Part shown: in pieces, positions 56,244-64,000 of the stretch
Layout of the letters: each line of letters opens with the position of its first letter
Numbering within the stretch: position 1 is the first letter of the stretch
Source: an uncultured Bacteroidota bacterium
Lineage (GTDB): Bacteria > Bacteroidota > Bacteroidia > Flavobacteriales > Flavobacteriaceae
Assembly (NCBI GenBank): GCA_902616905.1
Contig: CACMUP010000004.1
Coordinates: forward strand, 1 to 64,000
Direction: 5' to 3'
Length of the DNA stretch: 64,000 nt
Translations under genes and position numbers: made by a program
Notes under the pieces: model-generated
What the model saw: only the letters and a program-made list of their open reading frames with translations
What the model was told of the DNA's origin: nothing
Database searches by the model: none

Positions 56244-58095
56244 AATTATCTTATTAGTTTTTACAATTGGAAGTTCTCTTTTGTTTATATCTCAACTGAT
56301 TTTATTACAACTAATTAATTCTGATTACTCTGAAAGATCTAAAAATAATGCAATCCAAGAGAGGCCTATTTATCCACCAAGAGGACTAATTTATGACAGA
56401 AATAATAAACTTATAGTTGCAAATAAACCAGTATATGATCTTATGGTTGTTCCGGAAAATATTATTGCCTTTGACACAATAGCTTTAACCTCTAATTTAA
56501 ATATATCAAAAAAAGATCTTTTGAGTAGAATTAAAAATGCAGAGAAATTTTCAAAAAAACTTTCATCTGTTTTAGTTCGTCAATTACCTATGAATGAAGT
56601 AGCTATTTTACAAGAAAAAATGTGGAAATTCCCAGGATTTTATTTTCAAAAAAAATCTACGAGAGACTATATAATTCCAATTGCCCCAAATGTTTTAGGA
56701 TATACAAGTGAGACAAATCAAAGAGAAATCAAAACTAAACCAAATTATGATTTAGGAGAAATGATAGGTCGACAAGGTATTGAAAAAACTTATGAAAACT
56801 TATTACGTGGTAAAAAAGGTAAAAAGCTATTCCAAAAAGATAGATTTAACAGAATAATAGGGCCATATGAAGGAGGTGCTAACGATCAGACACCTGTAGC
56901 AGCAGAAAATCTAAATTTAACTATAGATGCAACTTTACAAGCTTATGGTGAAGCTCTCATGATTAACAAAAGAGGTGCCATTGTGGCAATAGAACCACGA
57001 ACTGGTGAAATACTATCCCTAGTTTCTGCTCCTAACTATAATCCTAATTTACTCACTGGTAGAGACAGGTCTGAATATTTCAAAAAGTTACTTTATGATA
57101 CCATTTCAAGACCACTTTTTGACAGAAGTTTGCAAGCGGAATATTCTCCAGGATCTCCTTTTAAAACATTAAATGCATTGATTGGGTTGCAGGAAAATAT
57201 TATTAATCCTGAAACTAGGTTTTCTTGCAATGAAGGTCATTATTATGCAAAAGGAGCATTTATGAAATGTCATTGTAAAAAAGGAACCTCTAATGACCTA
57301 ATAAGAGGAATTTATAACTCTTGTAACACTTATTTCGCAAAAACATTTAAATCTTTTATAGATAGTAAATCTTCACCTTCAATAAGTATAGATTTATGGA
57401 AAAAACATTTAGAAAAATTTGGATTAGGAAACTATTTAGGATATGACTTACCCATTGGTAAAAAAGGATTTATTCCTGATAGTGATTATTATGATAGATG
57501 GTATCCAGATAAAAATTGGGGATCTACAACAATAATATCAAATTCAATTGGTCAAGGCGAGATCCTTACAACTCCTATTCAAATGGCAAACTTTACAGCA
57601 GCAATAGCAAATCGAGGTTTTTTTAGAAAACCACATTTTAAAAAAACAAACTCAAAAAGTTTTCGAGATACATTATATCCTAAAAATATGACATTAATTG
57701 ATAAAAAGCATTTTGAGACTGTGATTGAAGGAATGTATCAAGTTGTTGAAAAAGGAACTGCTCGTATAGCTAGAATTAAAGGAATTGAAGTTTGTGGTAA
57801 AACCGGGACTGTTGAAAATTTTATTCGCTTAAATAATGAAAAAACTCAGCTCACTGATCATTCAATTTTTGTTGGCTTCGCACCTAAGGAGGATCCTAAA
57901 ATAGCGATTGCTGTTTTTATTGAAAATGGATATTGGGGAGCTAGATGGGCTGCTCCTATAGGAAGTTTAATGATAGAAAAATATTTAAAAGGTGAAGTCA
58001 AGCGTCAATGGCTTGAAACGAGGATGATCAATGGGAGTCTTATTGCTGAATATCAAAAACCTTTTTCAGGAAAACCTTTTGTAATTAATGAATAA
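56233..58095 (+). CDS. mrdA: penicillin-binding protein 2 (elongasome transpeptidase)
   Basis: 620 residues. An N-terminal membrane anchor, a class B PBP dimerisation region ('RPIYPPRGLIYDRNNKLIVA'), then the transpeptidase domain with the three catalytic motifs: S-x-x-K in 'YSPGSPFKTLNALIG', S-x-N in 'GIYNSCNTYFAKTF' and K-T-G in 'GIEVCGKTGTVENF'. It cross-links peptidoglycan during side-wall growth, working with RodA. It overlaps mreD by 11 bases and rodA by eight. Confidence 0.95.
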   Translation: MIHKIILLVFTIGSSLLFISQLILLQLINSDYSERSKNNAIQERPIYPPRGLIYDRNNKLIVANKPVYDLMVVPENIIAFDTIALTSNLNISKKDLLSRIKNAEKFSKKLSSVLVRQLPMNEVAILQEKMWKFPGFYFQKKSTRDYIIPIAPNVLGYTSETNQREIKTKPNYDLGEMIGRQGIEKTYENLLRGKKGKKLFQKDRFNRIIGPYEGGANDQTPVAAENLNLTIDATLQAYGEALMINKRGAIVAIEPRTGEILSLVSAPNYNPNLLTGRDRSEYFKKLLYDTISRPLFDRSLQAEYSPGSPFKTLNALIGLQENIINPETRFSCNEGHYYAKGAFMKCHCKKGTSNDLIRGIYNSCNTYFAKTFKSFIDSKSSPSISIDLWKKHLEKFGLGNYLGYDLPIGKKGFIPDSDYYDRWYPDKNWGSTTIISNSIGQGEILTTPIQMANFTAAIANRGFFRKPHFKKTNSKSFRDTLYPKNMTLIDKKHFETVIEGMYQVVEKGTARIARIKGIEVCGKTGTVENFIRLNNEKTQLTDHSIFVGFAPKEDPKIAIAVFIENGYWGARWAAPIGSLMIEKYLKGEVKRQWLETRMINGSLIAEYQKPFSGKPFVINE

Positions 58096-59341
58096 GAATA
58101 TATTTTTTCGTTTAGATTGGTTTAGTATTTTGATTTTTCTTCTTTTAGTTTCATTTGGAATCGCGAGTATTTACTCAACTACTTTTTCTGAAATTAATGT
58201 ATCAATTTTTAATTGGAGTACTCCAGCTGGGAAGCAGTTTTTGATCTTCATTTTTTGTTTACTTATGCTTCCATTAATTCTGTTAGTAAATTCAAATATT
58301 TTTGAACATTTATCTAATCTTTTCTATGCATTATCAATATTAAGTCTATTAGGTCTCTTTATTTTCGGTCAAAAAATTAACGGTGCTTTATCCTGGTATT
58401 TAATAGGTGGGTTTAGTTTTCAGCCATCAGAATTCGCAAAGATAACAACAGCAATTCTAGTTTCAAAAAGCTTAAGTTCAATCCAAATAGATTTAAATAA
58501 AATATCTGATTTAATTAAAATTATTCTAATAATTGGTATACCTGTTATATTAATTTTTATTCAACCAGATGCCGGTTCAGGAATTGTTTTTTTCGGGCTA
58601 CTCTTCGTTTTACTTAGAGAGGGATTGGATATAAGGGTACTTTATTTAGGGTTATTATTAGTTTTTCTTTTTTTTTTAGCTCTTCTATTTAATCCGATAG
58701 GTTTAAGTATTGCTCTTTTTTTAATTTTTTTATTGACATATCGTTTGATAGTAAGAACTTATCCAAATACTAATAAAAGTCCTTTTATATTAGTTTTTGC
58801 TATTTCAACTCTATTTATTTTTTCAGTAGACTTTATATTTAACTCTGTTTTTGAACAAAGACACAGAGATCGTTTCAATATTGTTTTGGGACTTGAAAAT
58901 GACTCGAAAGGAGTTGGATATAATATTAATCAATCAAAAATTGCAATTGGCTCAGGAGGGTTCTCAGGTAAAGGATTTCTAAATGGAACTCAAACGAAAG
59001 GAGGTTTTGTACCAGAACAACATTCAGATTATATTTTTAGTACAATAGGTGAAGAATGGGGGTTTTTAGGAAGCTGTGCTCTAATAATTCTTTACACAAT
59101 ATTGATTTTAAGGGTTATTTATCGTGCTGAAAAACAAATTCACCCATTCCCAAGAATATTTTCATACTCATTTGCCAGTATGCTATTTGTTCATTTTTTT
59201 ATCAATATAGGGATGACTTTAGGTCTTGTTCCTACAGTTGGAATTCCTTTACCTTTTATTAGTTATGGTGGGACAAATTTGTTAGCATTTAGTATAATGT
59301 TATTTATATATCTAAATCTGGACTCTAATCGTTTAAATTAA
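58088..59341 (+). CDS. rodA: rod-shape-determining peptidoglycan polymerase RodA
   Basis: 417 residues of the SEDS family with about 10 membrane helices. Typical motifs: 'INGALSWYLIGGFSFQPSEF', 'FIQPDAGSGIVFFGLLFVLL', and the C-terminal 'PTVGIPLPFISYGGTNLLAF' with the conserved Pro-Phe-x-Ser-Tyr-Gly-Gly. RodA polymerises glycan strands from lipid II and pairs with PBP2. It ends the rod-shape run; its stop overlaps the stop of the convergent permease gene in the four-base palindrome TTAA. Confidence 0.95.
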   Translation: MNKNIFFRLDWFSILIFLLLVSFGIASIYSTTFSEINVSIFNWSTPAGKQFLIFIFCLLMLPLILLVNSNIFEHLSNLFYALSILSLLGLFIFGQKINGALSWYLIGGFSFQPSEFAKITTAILVSKSLSSIQIDLNKISDLIKIILIIGIPVILIFIQPDAGSGIVFFGLLFVLLREGLDIRVLYLGLLLVFLFFLALLFNPIGLSIALFLIFLLTYRLIVRTYPNTNKSPFILVFAISTLFIFSVDFIFNSVFEQRHRDRFNIVLGLENDSKGVGYNINQSKIAIGSGGFSGKGFLNGTQTKGGFVPEQHSDYIFSTIGEEWGFLGSCALIILYTILILRVIYRAEKQIHPFPRIFSYSFASMLFVHFFINIGMTLGLVPTVGIPLPFISYGGTNLLAFSIMLFIYLNLDSNRLN

Positions 59342-60411
59342 TTCCTTACATCCAGTGCGTCTCTCATGCTATTTCCTAAAATCATAAATGATAAAACCAA
59401 AGACATTATTGCTATTCCAGGGACTAAAGTTAAATATGGTTTCCCTAGTAGTAAATATCTGAAATGATCCTTTACCATACTCCCCCAACTTGGTATTGGT
59501 GGTTGTGCTCCAATCCCTAAAAAACTAAGTCCACTTTCCATCAATATAGCACTTGCAAAATTTGATGTTGAAATAACTATTAAAGGGGCAACTGTAATTG
59601 GTAAGATGTGGTTTAGAATTAATCTCCCTTTTGAGAAACCCAAAACTTTTCCCGCTTTTATAAATGTTTCTTCTTTGACTGTTTTAACAAGCCCTCTAGT
59701 TAAACGAGCTACTTCTACCCACATAGTTAGTCCAACAGCTACAAAAACCTGCCAAAATCCTCTGCCAAGTGCTAATGTTATTGCAATTACCATTAAGAGT
59801 GTAGGAATAGACCAAACCACATTAATTAACCAAATAATAAGACGATCTATCCATCCCCCATAAAATCCTGCTAACATTCCAAAAAACAATCCTAAAATCA
59901 CGGAAATAATTACAGCAACAAATCCTATTGAAATTGATATTCTTGAACCTATTATTAATCTACTAAATAAGTCTCTGCCGTATTTATCTGTACCTAGGAG
60001 AAAAAACTTATCTTTCAAATAATTTTTTTCTATTTCCTTCCTTGTTAACTCTTTTGGAAATATGTCGTAAGAAACTTCCTCAAGGTAGTTGGTAGCGTTT
60101 CCATATCTTTTGAGAAATAATGAATTTTTCTTCCATATGATTTGTTGAATTGGGATTTCTTCGCTTGAATTTATTTTTCCTCTAAAAAAATTTTCCTCAT
60201 TTATAATTTGTCCAGGAATAATTAATACTTTACAAGAAAATCCGGGCGGTTGAGAATGAATAGAAAGATGCATTTGGTTAGCATTTGCAGTTTTATCAGG
60301 AACTATTTGATATGCAAAAACAGCAATAGAACACACTATAACGATATAAGTCAAACTTATAACAGCAAAAACGTCCTTTTTTAGTCTTTTAAAAGTACGT
60401 TTAAGCTCCAA
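59338..60411 (-). CDS. ABC transporter permease (DppC/OppC-type)
   Basis: 357 residues. An N-terminal helix is followed by an extra segment of about 100 residues, then 'LGTDKYGRDLFSRLIIGSRI', the typical OppC/DppC start of the core, about five membrane helices and the EAA-like coupling loop 'KAGKVLGFSKGRLILNHILP'. The end 'GSMVKDHFRYLLLGKPYLTL' and 'FMILGNSMRDALDVR' also fits. It would form half of the channel of a peptide or nickel-type importer; no partner permease, ATPase or binding protein is in the window. The gene upstream is a protease, six bases away. Confidence 0.88.
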   Translation of the reverse strand: MELKRTFKRLKKDVFAVISLTYIVIVCSIAVFAYQIVPDKTANANQMHLSIHSQPPGFSCKVLIIPGQIINEENFFRGKINSSEEIPIQQIIWKKNSLFLKRYGNATNYLEEVSYDIFPKELTRKEIEKNYLKDKFFLLGTDKYGRDLFSRLIIGSRISISIGFVAVIISVILGLFFGMLAGFYGGWIDRLIIWLINVVWSIPTLLMVIAITLALGRGFWQVFVAVGLTMWVEVARLTRGLVKTVKEETFIKAGKVLGFSKGRLILNHILPITVAPLIVISTSNFASAILMESGLSFLGIGAQPPIPSWGSMVKDHFRYLLLGKPYLTLVPGIAIMSLVLSFMILGNSMRDALDVRN

Positions 60412-60417
60412 ATCAAA

Positions 60418-62541
60418 TTATTTTTTTTTATTTTCTGCTACAGAGCGATCAGTTTTAATTGATGATAGGTCAATAAGAATATTAACTGCTTCAGAAATAT
60501 AAATATCACCTCTTAAAGCTTCAATGGCACGTTCTCTCCTTTCAATGGTATCTTTGTTTAAATATTCCTTTCTTCCTGCCTCTGGAAGCCACTGAAATTC
60601 AAAAGGTGCTTTGTACTCAGATAATTTTTTAAACCTTTTTGCATATTCCTTATTTTTCTCTTTTTCATTCATAAATGAATCATAGTCCAGAAAATAAGAA
60701 AAATCTGATTGTTGTTTTTGAACCCAGAGTGCTTGTTCATCTAATAATGTAACTATTGGATTTTCTTTTAGTCTTTTTTTACTTCTTTCTACAGCATATT
60801 GATAATTTGACATTACTGACGGTTTGAAGTTCGCAGGAGTAATACGATCCCAAGCTAAAGGGTTGTCTTGATCTTTTTCCCCCATTTCAACATAAGAATA
60901 TCGGTCTGGAAAAATAATATCACTTTTTACTCCCTCTAACTGTGTTGATTTTCCATTTACACGATAAAATTTATCTGTAGTTACCTTTAGTGCGCCTAAA
61001 TCACCGTATGTGCCTCCAGAAATCATTTTATTTAGGTCAATTATATTCTGTACGGTCCCTTTACCAAATGTTTGTTTACTCCCTAGAACAATTGCTCTTC
61101 TATAATCTTGAAGTGCTGCAGCAATAATTTCAGAGGCAGATGCAGAAAATTCGTTTACTAATACTACAACTGGTCCATTCCAAACTATTGAAGGATCGTT
61201 ATCCTTGAGTACTTCTTTTCGGCCACCAGTGCTTTTAACTTGAACCACCGGACCTTTTTCAATGAAATAACCGGTCATATCTACAACAGTTTTCAAAGAC
61301 CCTCCCCCATTATTTCTTAGATCAAGAATTATACCTTTAACATTTTTTTTCTTAAGCTGTTCTAATTCTTTTTTAACATCGGTAGCTGCGTTTCTTTCAT
61401 TATAGTCTTCAAAATTTATATAAAATTTTGGTAGCTCTATCAAACCATAATCTCCAGACTTATCTTTAATTAATGTTGATTTTGCATAAGTTTCTTCCAG
61501 TTCAACAATATCTCGAGTTACAGAGACTTCTTCAATATTTCCATCAACCCCTTTTATTGTTAAGAAAACTTTACTTCCTTTTGGTCCTTTGATTAATTTC
61601 ACTGCATCATCAAGCACCATTCCTGAAATGTCGATAGCTTCCTTTTCATCCTCTTGTCTTACCTTTAATATTGCATCACCTATTTCTAATAATTTGTCTT
61701 TCCATACTGGTCCTCCAGATATAATTTCAACTACTTTTATTTGTTGATTTCTTTTATTAAGTCTTGCTCCTATTCCCTCAAATTTTCCTGAAATAGTCAT
61801 ATCAAAACGATCTTTATCTCTTGGAGCAAAATAAAAAGTGTGAGGATCGAATTGAGCAACTATAGAATTAATATATATAGCAAACCAATCCTTCCTTTTT
61901 TGATCATTATACACTTCGAAAAAATTTTTCATATTTTCAAGAATATCATTTCGAGCATTATTCTCAAGTTCTTGATCTGAAATCATCTGATACCCCGGGT
62001 CTTGATTTTTCTTTTGAAGTTCTTCTTCTTTTTTTGTTGAAAATGTTTCAAGAGCATTTAACTTAAATCTTTTTCTCCAAATTTTTTTTAATTCAATAAT
62101 ATTCGTTGCATAAGGTAAATTTTCATAATTCAAATCAATTTTTTCTTTTTTATTAAAATTGAAAGGTGTATTCAATAAGTTTTCGTAAAAATTTTCAACC
62201 TCATTCATTCTTTGCATTAACTTGTTGTAAGTAAGATTAAAAAAATTAATTTGAGCATTTTTAATCTCATCATCTATTTTATAGAAATACTTGTAAAAAG
62301 AGTCTATATCATTTTTAAGAAAAAATCTATGCTGGCCATCTAAATTTTCCAAATAATTCATGTAAACATTTTCTGAAAAATTATCATTTATTTCTTTCGG
62401 ATCATAATGCCCTCTTTCTATTACATATGAAATTATTTCAATTAAAAGTTTGTCTTTTTTTGGGTGTTCGTTTTGTTTCGTAAAACCAATGAATAAAACA
62501 ATAATTAAAAAAAAAGTAAAGATCCTAGAGTTAGTTTGCAT
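60418..62541 (-). CDS. C-terminal processing protease (S41 family, Prc/Tsp type)
   Basis: About 707 residues. Signal peptide, an N-terminal helical domain with 'YLENLDGQHRFFLKNDIDSF', a PDZ domain (about 240-340, 'GPKGSKVFLTIKG'), the S41 protease core with catalytic Ser in 'LVNEFSASASEIIAAALQDY' and Lys in 'GSKQTFGKGTVQNIIDLNK', and the C-terminal Tsp-like helical domain ('DNPLAWDRITPANFK'). It trims or destroys periplasmic proteins from their C-termini. The open frame extends to a GTG at 62571, but the ATG at 62541 gives a proper signal peptide. Confidence 0.93.
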   Translation of the reverse strand: MQTNSRIFTFFLIIVLFIGFTKQNEHPKKDKLLIEIISYVIERGHYDPKEINDNFSENVYMNYLENLDGQHRFFLKNDIDSFYKYFYKIDDEIKNAQINFFNLTYNKLMQRMNEVENFYENLLNTPFNFNKKEKIDLNYENLPYATNIIELKKIWRKRFKLNALETFSTKKEEELQKKNQDPGYQMISDQELENNARNDILENMKNFFEVYNDQKRKDWFAIYINSIVAQFDPHTFYFAPRDKDRFDMTISGKFEGIGARLNKRNQQIKVVEIISGGPVWKDKLLEIGDAILKVRQEDEKEAIDISGMVLDDAVKLIKGPKGSKVFLTIKGVDGNIEEVSVTRDIVELEETYAKSTLIKDKSGDYGLIELPKFYINFEDYNERNAATDVKKELEQLKKKNVKGIILDLRNNGGGSLKTVVDMTGYFIEKGPVVQVKSTGGRKEVLKDNDPSIVWNGPVVVLVNEFSASASEIIAAALQDYRRAIVLGSKQTFGKGTVQNIIDLNKMISGGTYGDLGALKVTTDKFYRVNGKSTQLEGVKSDIIFPDRYSYVEMGEKDQDNPLAWDRITPANFKPSVMSNYQYAVERSKKRLKENPIVTLLDEQALWVQKQQSDFSYFLDYDSFMNEKEKNKEYAKRFKKLSEYKAPFEFQWLPEAGRKEYLNKDTIERRERAIEALRGDIYISEAVNILIDLSSIKTDRSVAENKKK

Positions 62542-62666
62542 AGGAATTGGTTTGGGTTTTTTCAATATCACAGCTTGTAAATATAAAGATTTTATAAAAA
62601 ATAATTTTGTTAATATTGAATAAAATACCGTACAAAGATTTTTTAATTTAGCAACAGTTTTAATTT

Positions 62667-63437
62667 ATGAAAACAAAACCTCTTATTCTTGTAACTAATG
62701 ATGACGGCATAAGAGCTCCAGGGCTTAGAAGCTTAATTGAAGTAATGACCAAAATTGGAGAAGTAGTTGTTGTTGCACCAGACTCTCCTCGATCTGGAAT
62801 GGGTCATGCGATTACAATCAATTCCCCTTTACATTGTGATAAAATTAAAGTAACAGATGGTCCTCAATTAGAATACAGTTGTTCAGGTACTCCTGCCGAT
62901 TGTGTTAAACTTGCTATAAACGAACTTTTAAATAAAAAACCTGACCTTTGTGTATCTGGAATAAATCATGGTTCAAACTCATCTATCAATGTTGTATATT
63001 CTGGTACTATGAGTGCAGCTATAGAGGCTGGCATAGAGGGAGTTCCAGCTATTGGGTTTTCGTTATTAGACTTCAAATGGAATGCTGACTTTAAACCTCT
63101 AAAAAAATACATTAAAAAAATTTCACTAGAGGCACTAGAAAAAGGTATCCCAAAAGATGTTGTGCTAAATGTAAACTTTCCACTACTACAAAATACAAAA
63201 ATTAAAGGAATGAAAATTTGTCGTCAGGCTAGAGCACATTGGATAGAAGAATTTGACAAAAGAACCAACCCTATGGGAAGAGAATATTACTGGTTAACAG
63301 GAACTTTTATTAATGAGGACAAAGGAGAAGATACTGACGAATGGGCATTAAATAACGGATTTATTTCAATAGTCCCAACTCAATTTGATTTAACTGCACA
63401 TCATAGTTTACAACGTTTAAATACATGGACTTTATAA
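62667..63437 (+). CDS. surE: 5'/3'-nucleotidase SurE
   Basis: 256 residues. The metal-binding N-terminus is 'PLILVTNDDGIRAPGLRSL', followed by 'VVVAPDSPRSGMGHAITINS', 'SCSGTPADCVKLAI' and 'PDLCVSGINHGSNSSINVVY' with 'SGTMSAAIEAGIEGVPAIGF', all hallmarks of SurE. It removes phosphate from nucleoside monophosphates with a divalent metal, in the cytoplasm. It overlaps the following small membrane-protein gene by 13 bases. Confidence 0.96.
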   Translation: MKTKPLILVTNDDGIRAPGLRSLIEVMTKIGEVVVVAPDSPRSGMGHAITINSPLHCDKIKVTDGPQLEYSCSGTPADCVKLAINELLNKKPDLCVSGINHGSNSSINVVYSGTMSAAIEAGIEGVPAIGFSLLDFKWNADFKPLKKYIKKISLEALEKGIPKDVVLNVNFPLLQNTKIKGMKICRQARAHWIEEFDKRTNPMGREYYWLTGTFINEDKGEDTDEWALNNGFISIVPTQFDLTAHHSLQRLNTWTL

Positions 63438-63718
63438 AAAATAAATTTTTTTATTGGGGTATATTAACAGGACTTCTATGGACATGTTTTGGAGTAATAT
63501 TTTTACTTTTTTTTCTTTCAGACCTAACAATCGAAAAAAGTATTTTAAGTCTTTATACTCAAAATAAATTAGGGGGATTGATATCAATAGCAGCATTAAT
63601 AAATCTACCAATTTTTTTTATTGCACTCAGGAAGAATAAGTTTGAATTTGCATCTGGTTTAGTTGCAATATCTTTATTATTTGTTCTTATAATCGCTTTA
63701 TTGAAGATTAATTCTTGA
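63425..63718 (+). CDS. small three-helix membrane protein, function unknown
   Basis: 97 residues with three membrane segments: 'YWGILTGLLWTCFGVIFLLF', 'LGGLISIAALINLPIFFIAL' and 'FASGLVAISLLFVLIIALLK'. It begins inside surE (13-base overlap) and lies 15 bases before lpxB. Such small proteins occur between surE and lpxB in flavobacteria. I cannot name a family or role. Confidence 0.75.
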   Translation: MDFIKNKFFYWGILTGLLWTCFGVIFLLFFLSDLTIEKSILSLYTQNKLGGLISIAALINLPIFFIALRKNKFEFASGLVAISLLFVLIIALLKINS

Positions 63719-63733
63719 TACAAACTATTTTTT

Positions 63734-64000
63734 GTGAAATATTATCTTATTTCTGGTGAAGCTTCTGGTGATCTACATGGCTCAAAACTAATTGCTGAAT
63801 TAAGAAACATAGATCAAAAATCAGAGTTTCGTGCATGGGGAGGAGACCTTATGGAAAAAGAAGGTGCTGTTATTATAAAACATTACAAAAATTTAGCTTT
63901 TATGGGTATTCAGGAAGTCATTTTACGAATGCCAAAAATTTTAAAAAATATAGCATTTTGTAAAAGTGACATCTTAAAATTTAATCCAGATGTAATAATA
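63734..64000 (+). CDS. lpxB: lipid-A-disaccharide synthase, cut by window end
   Basis: The first 89 codons of LpxB. GTG at 63734 is the start; an in-frame stop lies six codons upstream. 'KYYLISGEASGDLHGSKLIA' is the hallmark beginning, followed by 'FRAWGGDLMEKEGAVIIKHY' and 'NLAFMGIQEVILRMPKILKN'. The enzyme joins two acylated glucosamines to make lipid A disaccharide at the inner membrane. The 3' part lies outside the window. Confidence 0.93.
   Translation, partial: MKYYLISGEASGDLHGSKLIAELRNIDQKSEFRAWGGDLMEKEGAVIIKHYKNLAFMGIQEVILRMPKILKNIAFCKSDILKFNPDVII

Overview
The window is AT-rich, densely coded DNA from a flavobacterium (Bacteroidota, Flavobacteriia), probably a marine one with a compact genome. 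The evidence is a gldK-gldL-gldM-gldN cluster for type IX secretion and gliding, an HYC_CC_PP protein next to a TonB-dependent receptor, a NagB protein fused to a PIG-L-like domain, SpoIIE/propeller sensor proteins, many short lipoproteins, TAnnTTTG-type promoter boxes and few Shine-Dalgarno sequences. No tRNA, rRNA, CRISPR array, insertion sequence or integrase was seen. No stretch longer than about 300 bases lacks a gene.

Layout. 1-10373 is the accessory part. It holds the cut end of a propeller sensor gene that runs into the antisense 3' end of a TPR lipoprotein gene, a plug-only TonB-like protein, a GNAT acetyltransferase, two very small genes (29 and 53 codons), a Pycsar-type membrane effector homologue, and an operon encoding an RsbW-like kinase, a STAS antagonist and a GAF-PAS-class III nucleotide cyclase. 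Several lipoproteins follow. 10384-13653 encodes a large propeller/SpoIIE phosphatase that could control the STAS protein, so phosphatase, antagonist, kinase and cyclase may form one partner-switching circuit.

13778-29732 is mixed metabolism and envelope: a YqaA-like membrane protein, a methyltransferase, an SDR, a DUF3078 outer-membrane protein, a serine hydrolase/VanX-type dipeptidase pair, a DASS transporter with a one-base frameshift in a G7 run, an M20 amidohydrolase, the NagB/PIG-L fusion, trxB, an ABC-F ATPase and an FAD oxidoreductase. 29799-38106 is the topA / arginase-like / gldKLMN block, ending in a clear terminator.

38264-41385 pairs a SulP transporter with a persulfide-dioxygenase-like MBL/rhodanese protein. 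41547-47881 is the run miaB, sigma-54 activator, lptE, TPR protein, secG, groES, groEL, ending in a bidirectional terminator. 47932-51722 on the minus strand is a metal-related operon (two HMA proteins, HYC_CC_PP protein, TonB receptor). 51844-59341 holds fRMsr-like, purH and the rod-shape set mreB-mreC-mreD-PBP2-rodA. The window closes with an ABC permease, a C-terminal processing protease, surE, a small membrane protein and the start of lpxB.

The best candidate for something new is the 5.5-14 kb signalling region: a cyclase under partner-switching control that lies tail to tail, two bases apart, with a Pycsar-type membrane effector homologue.
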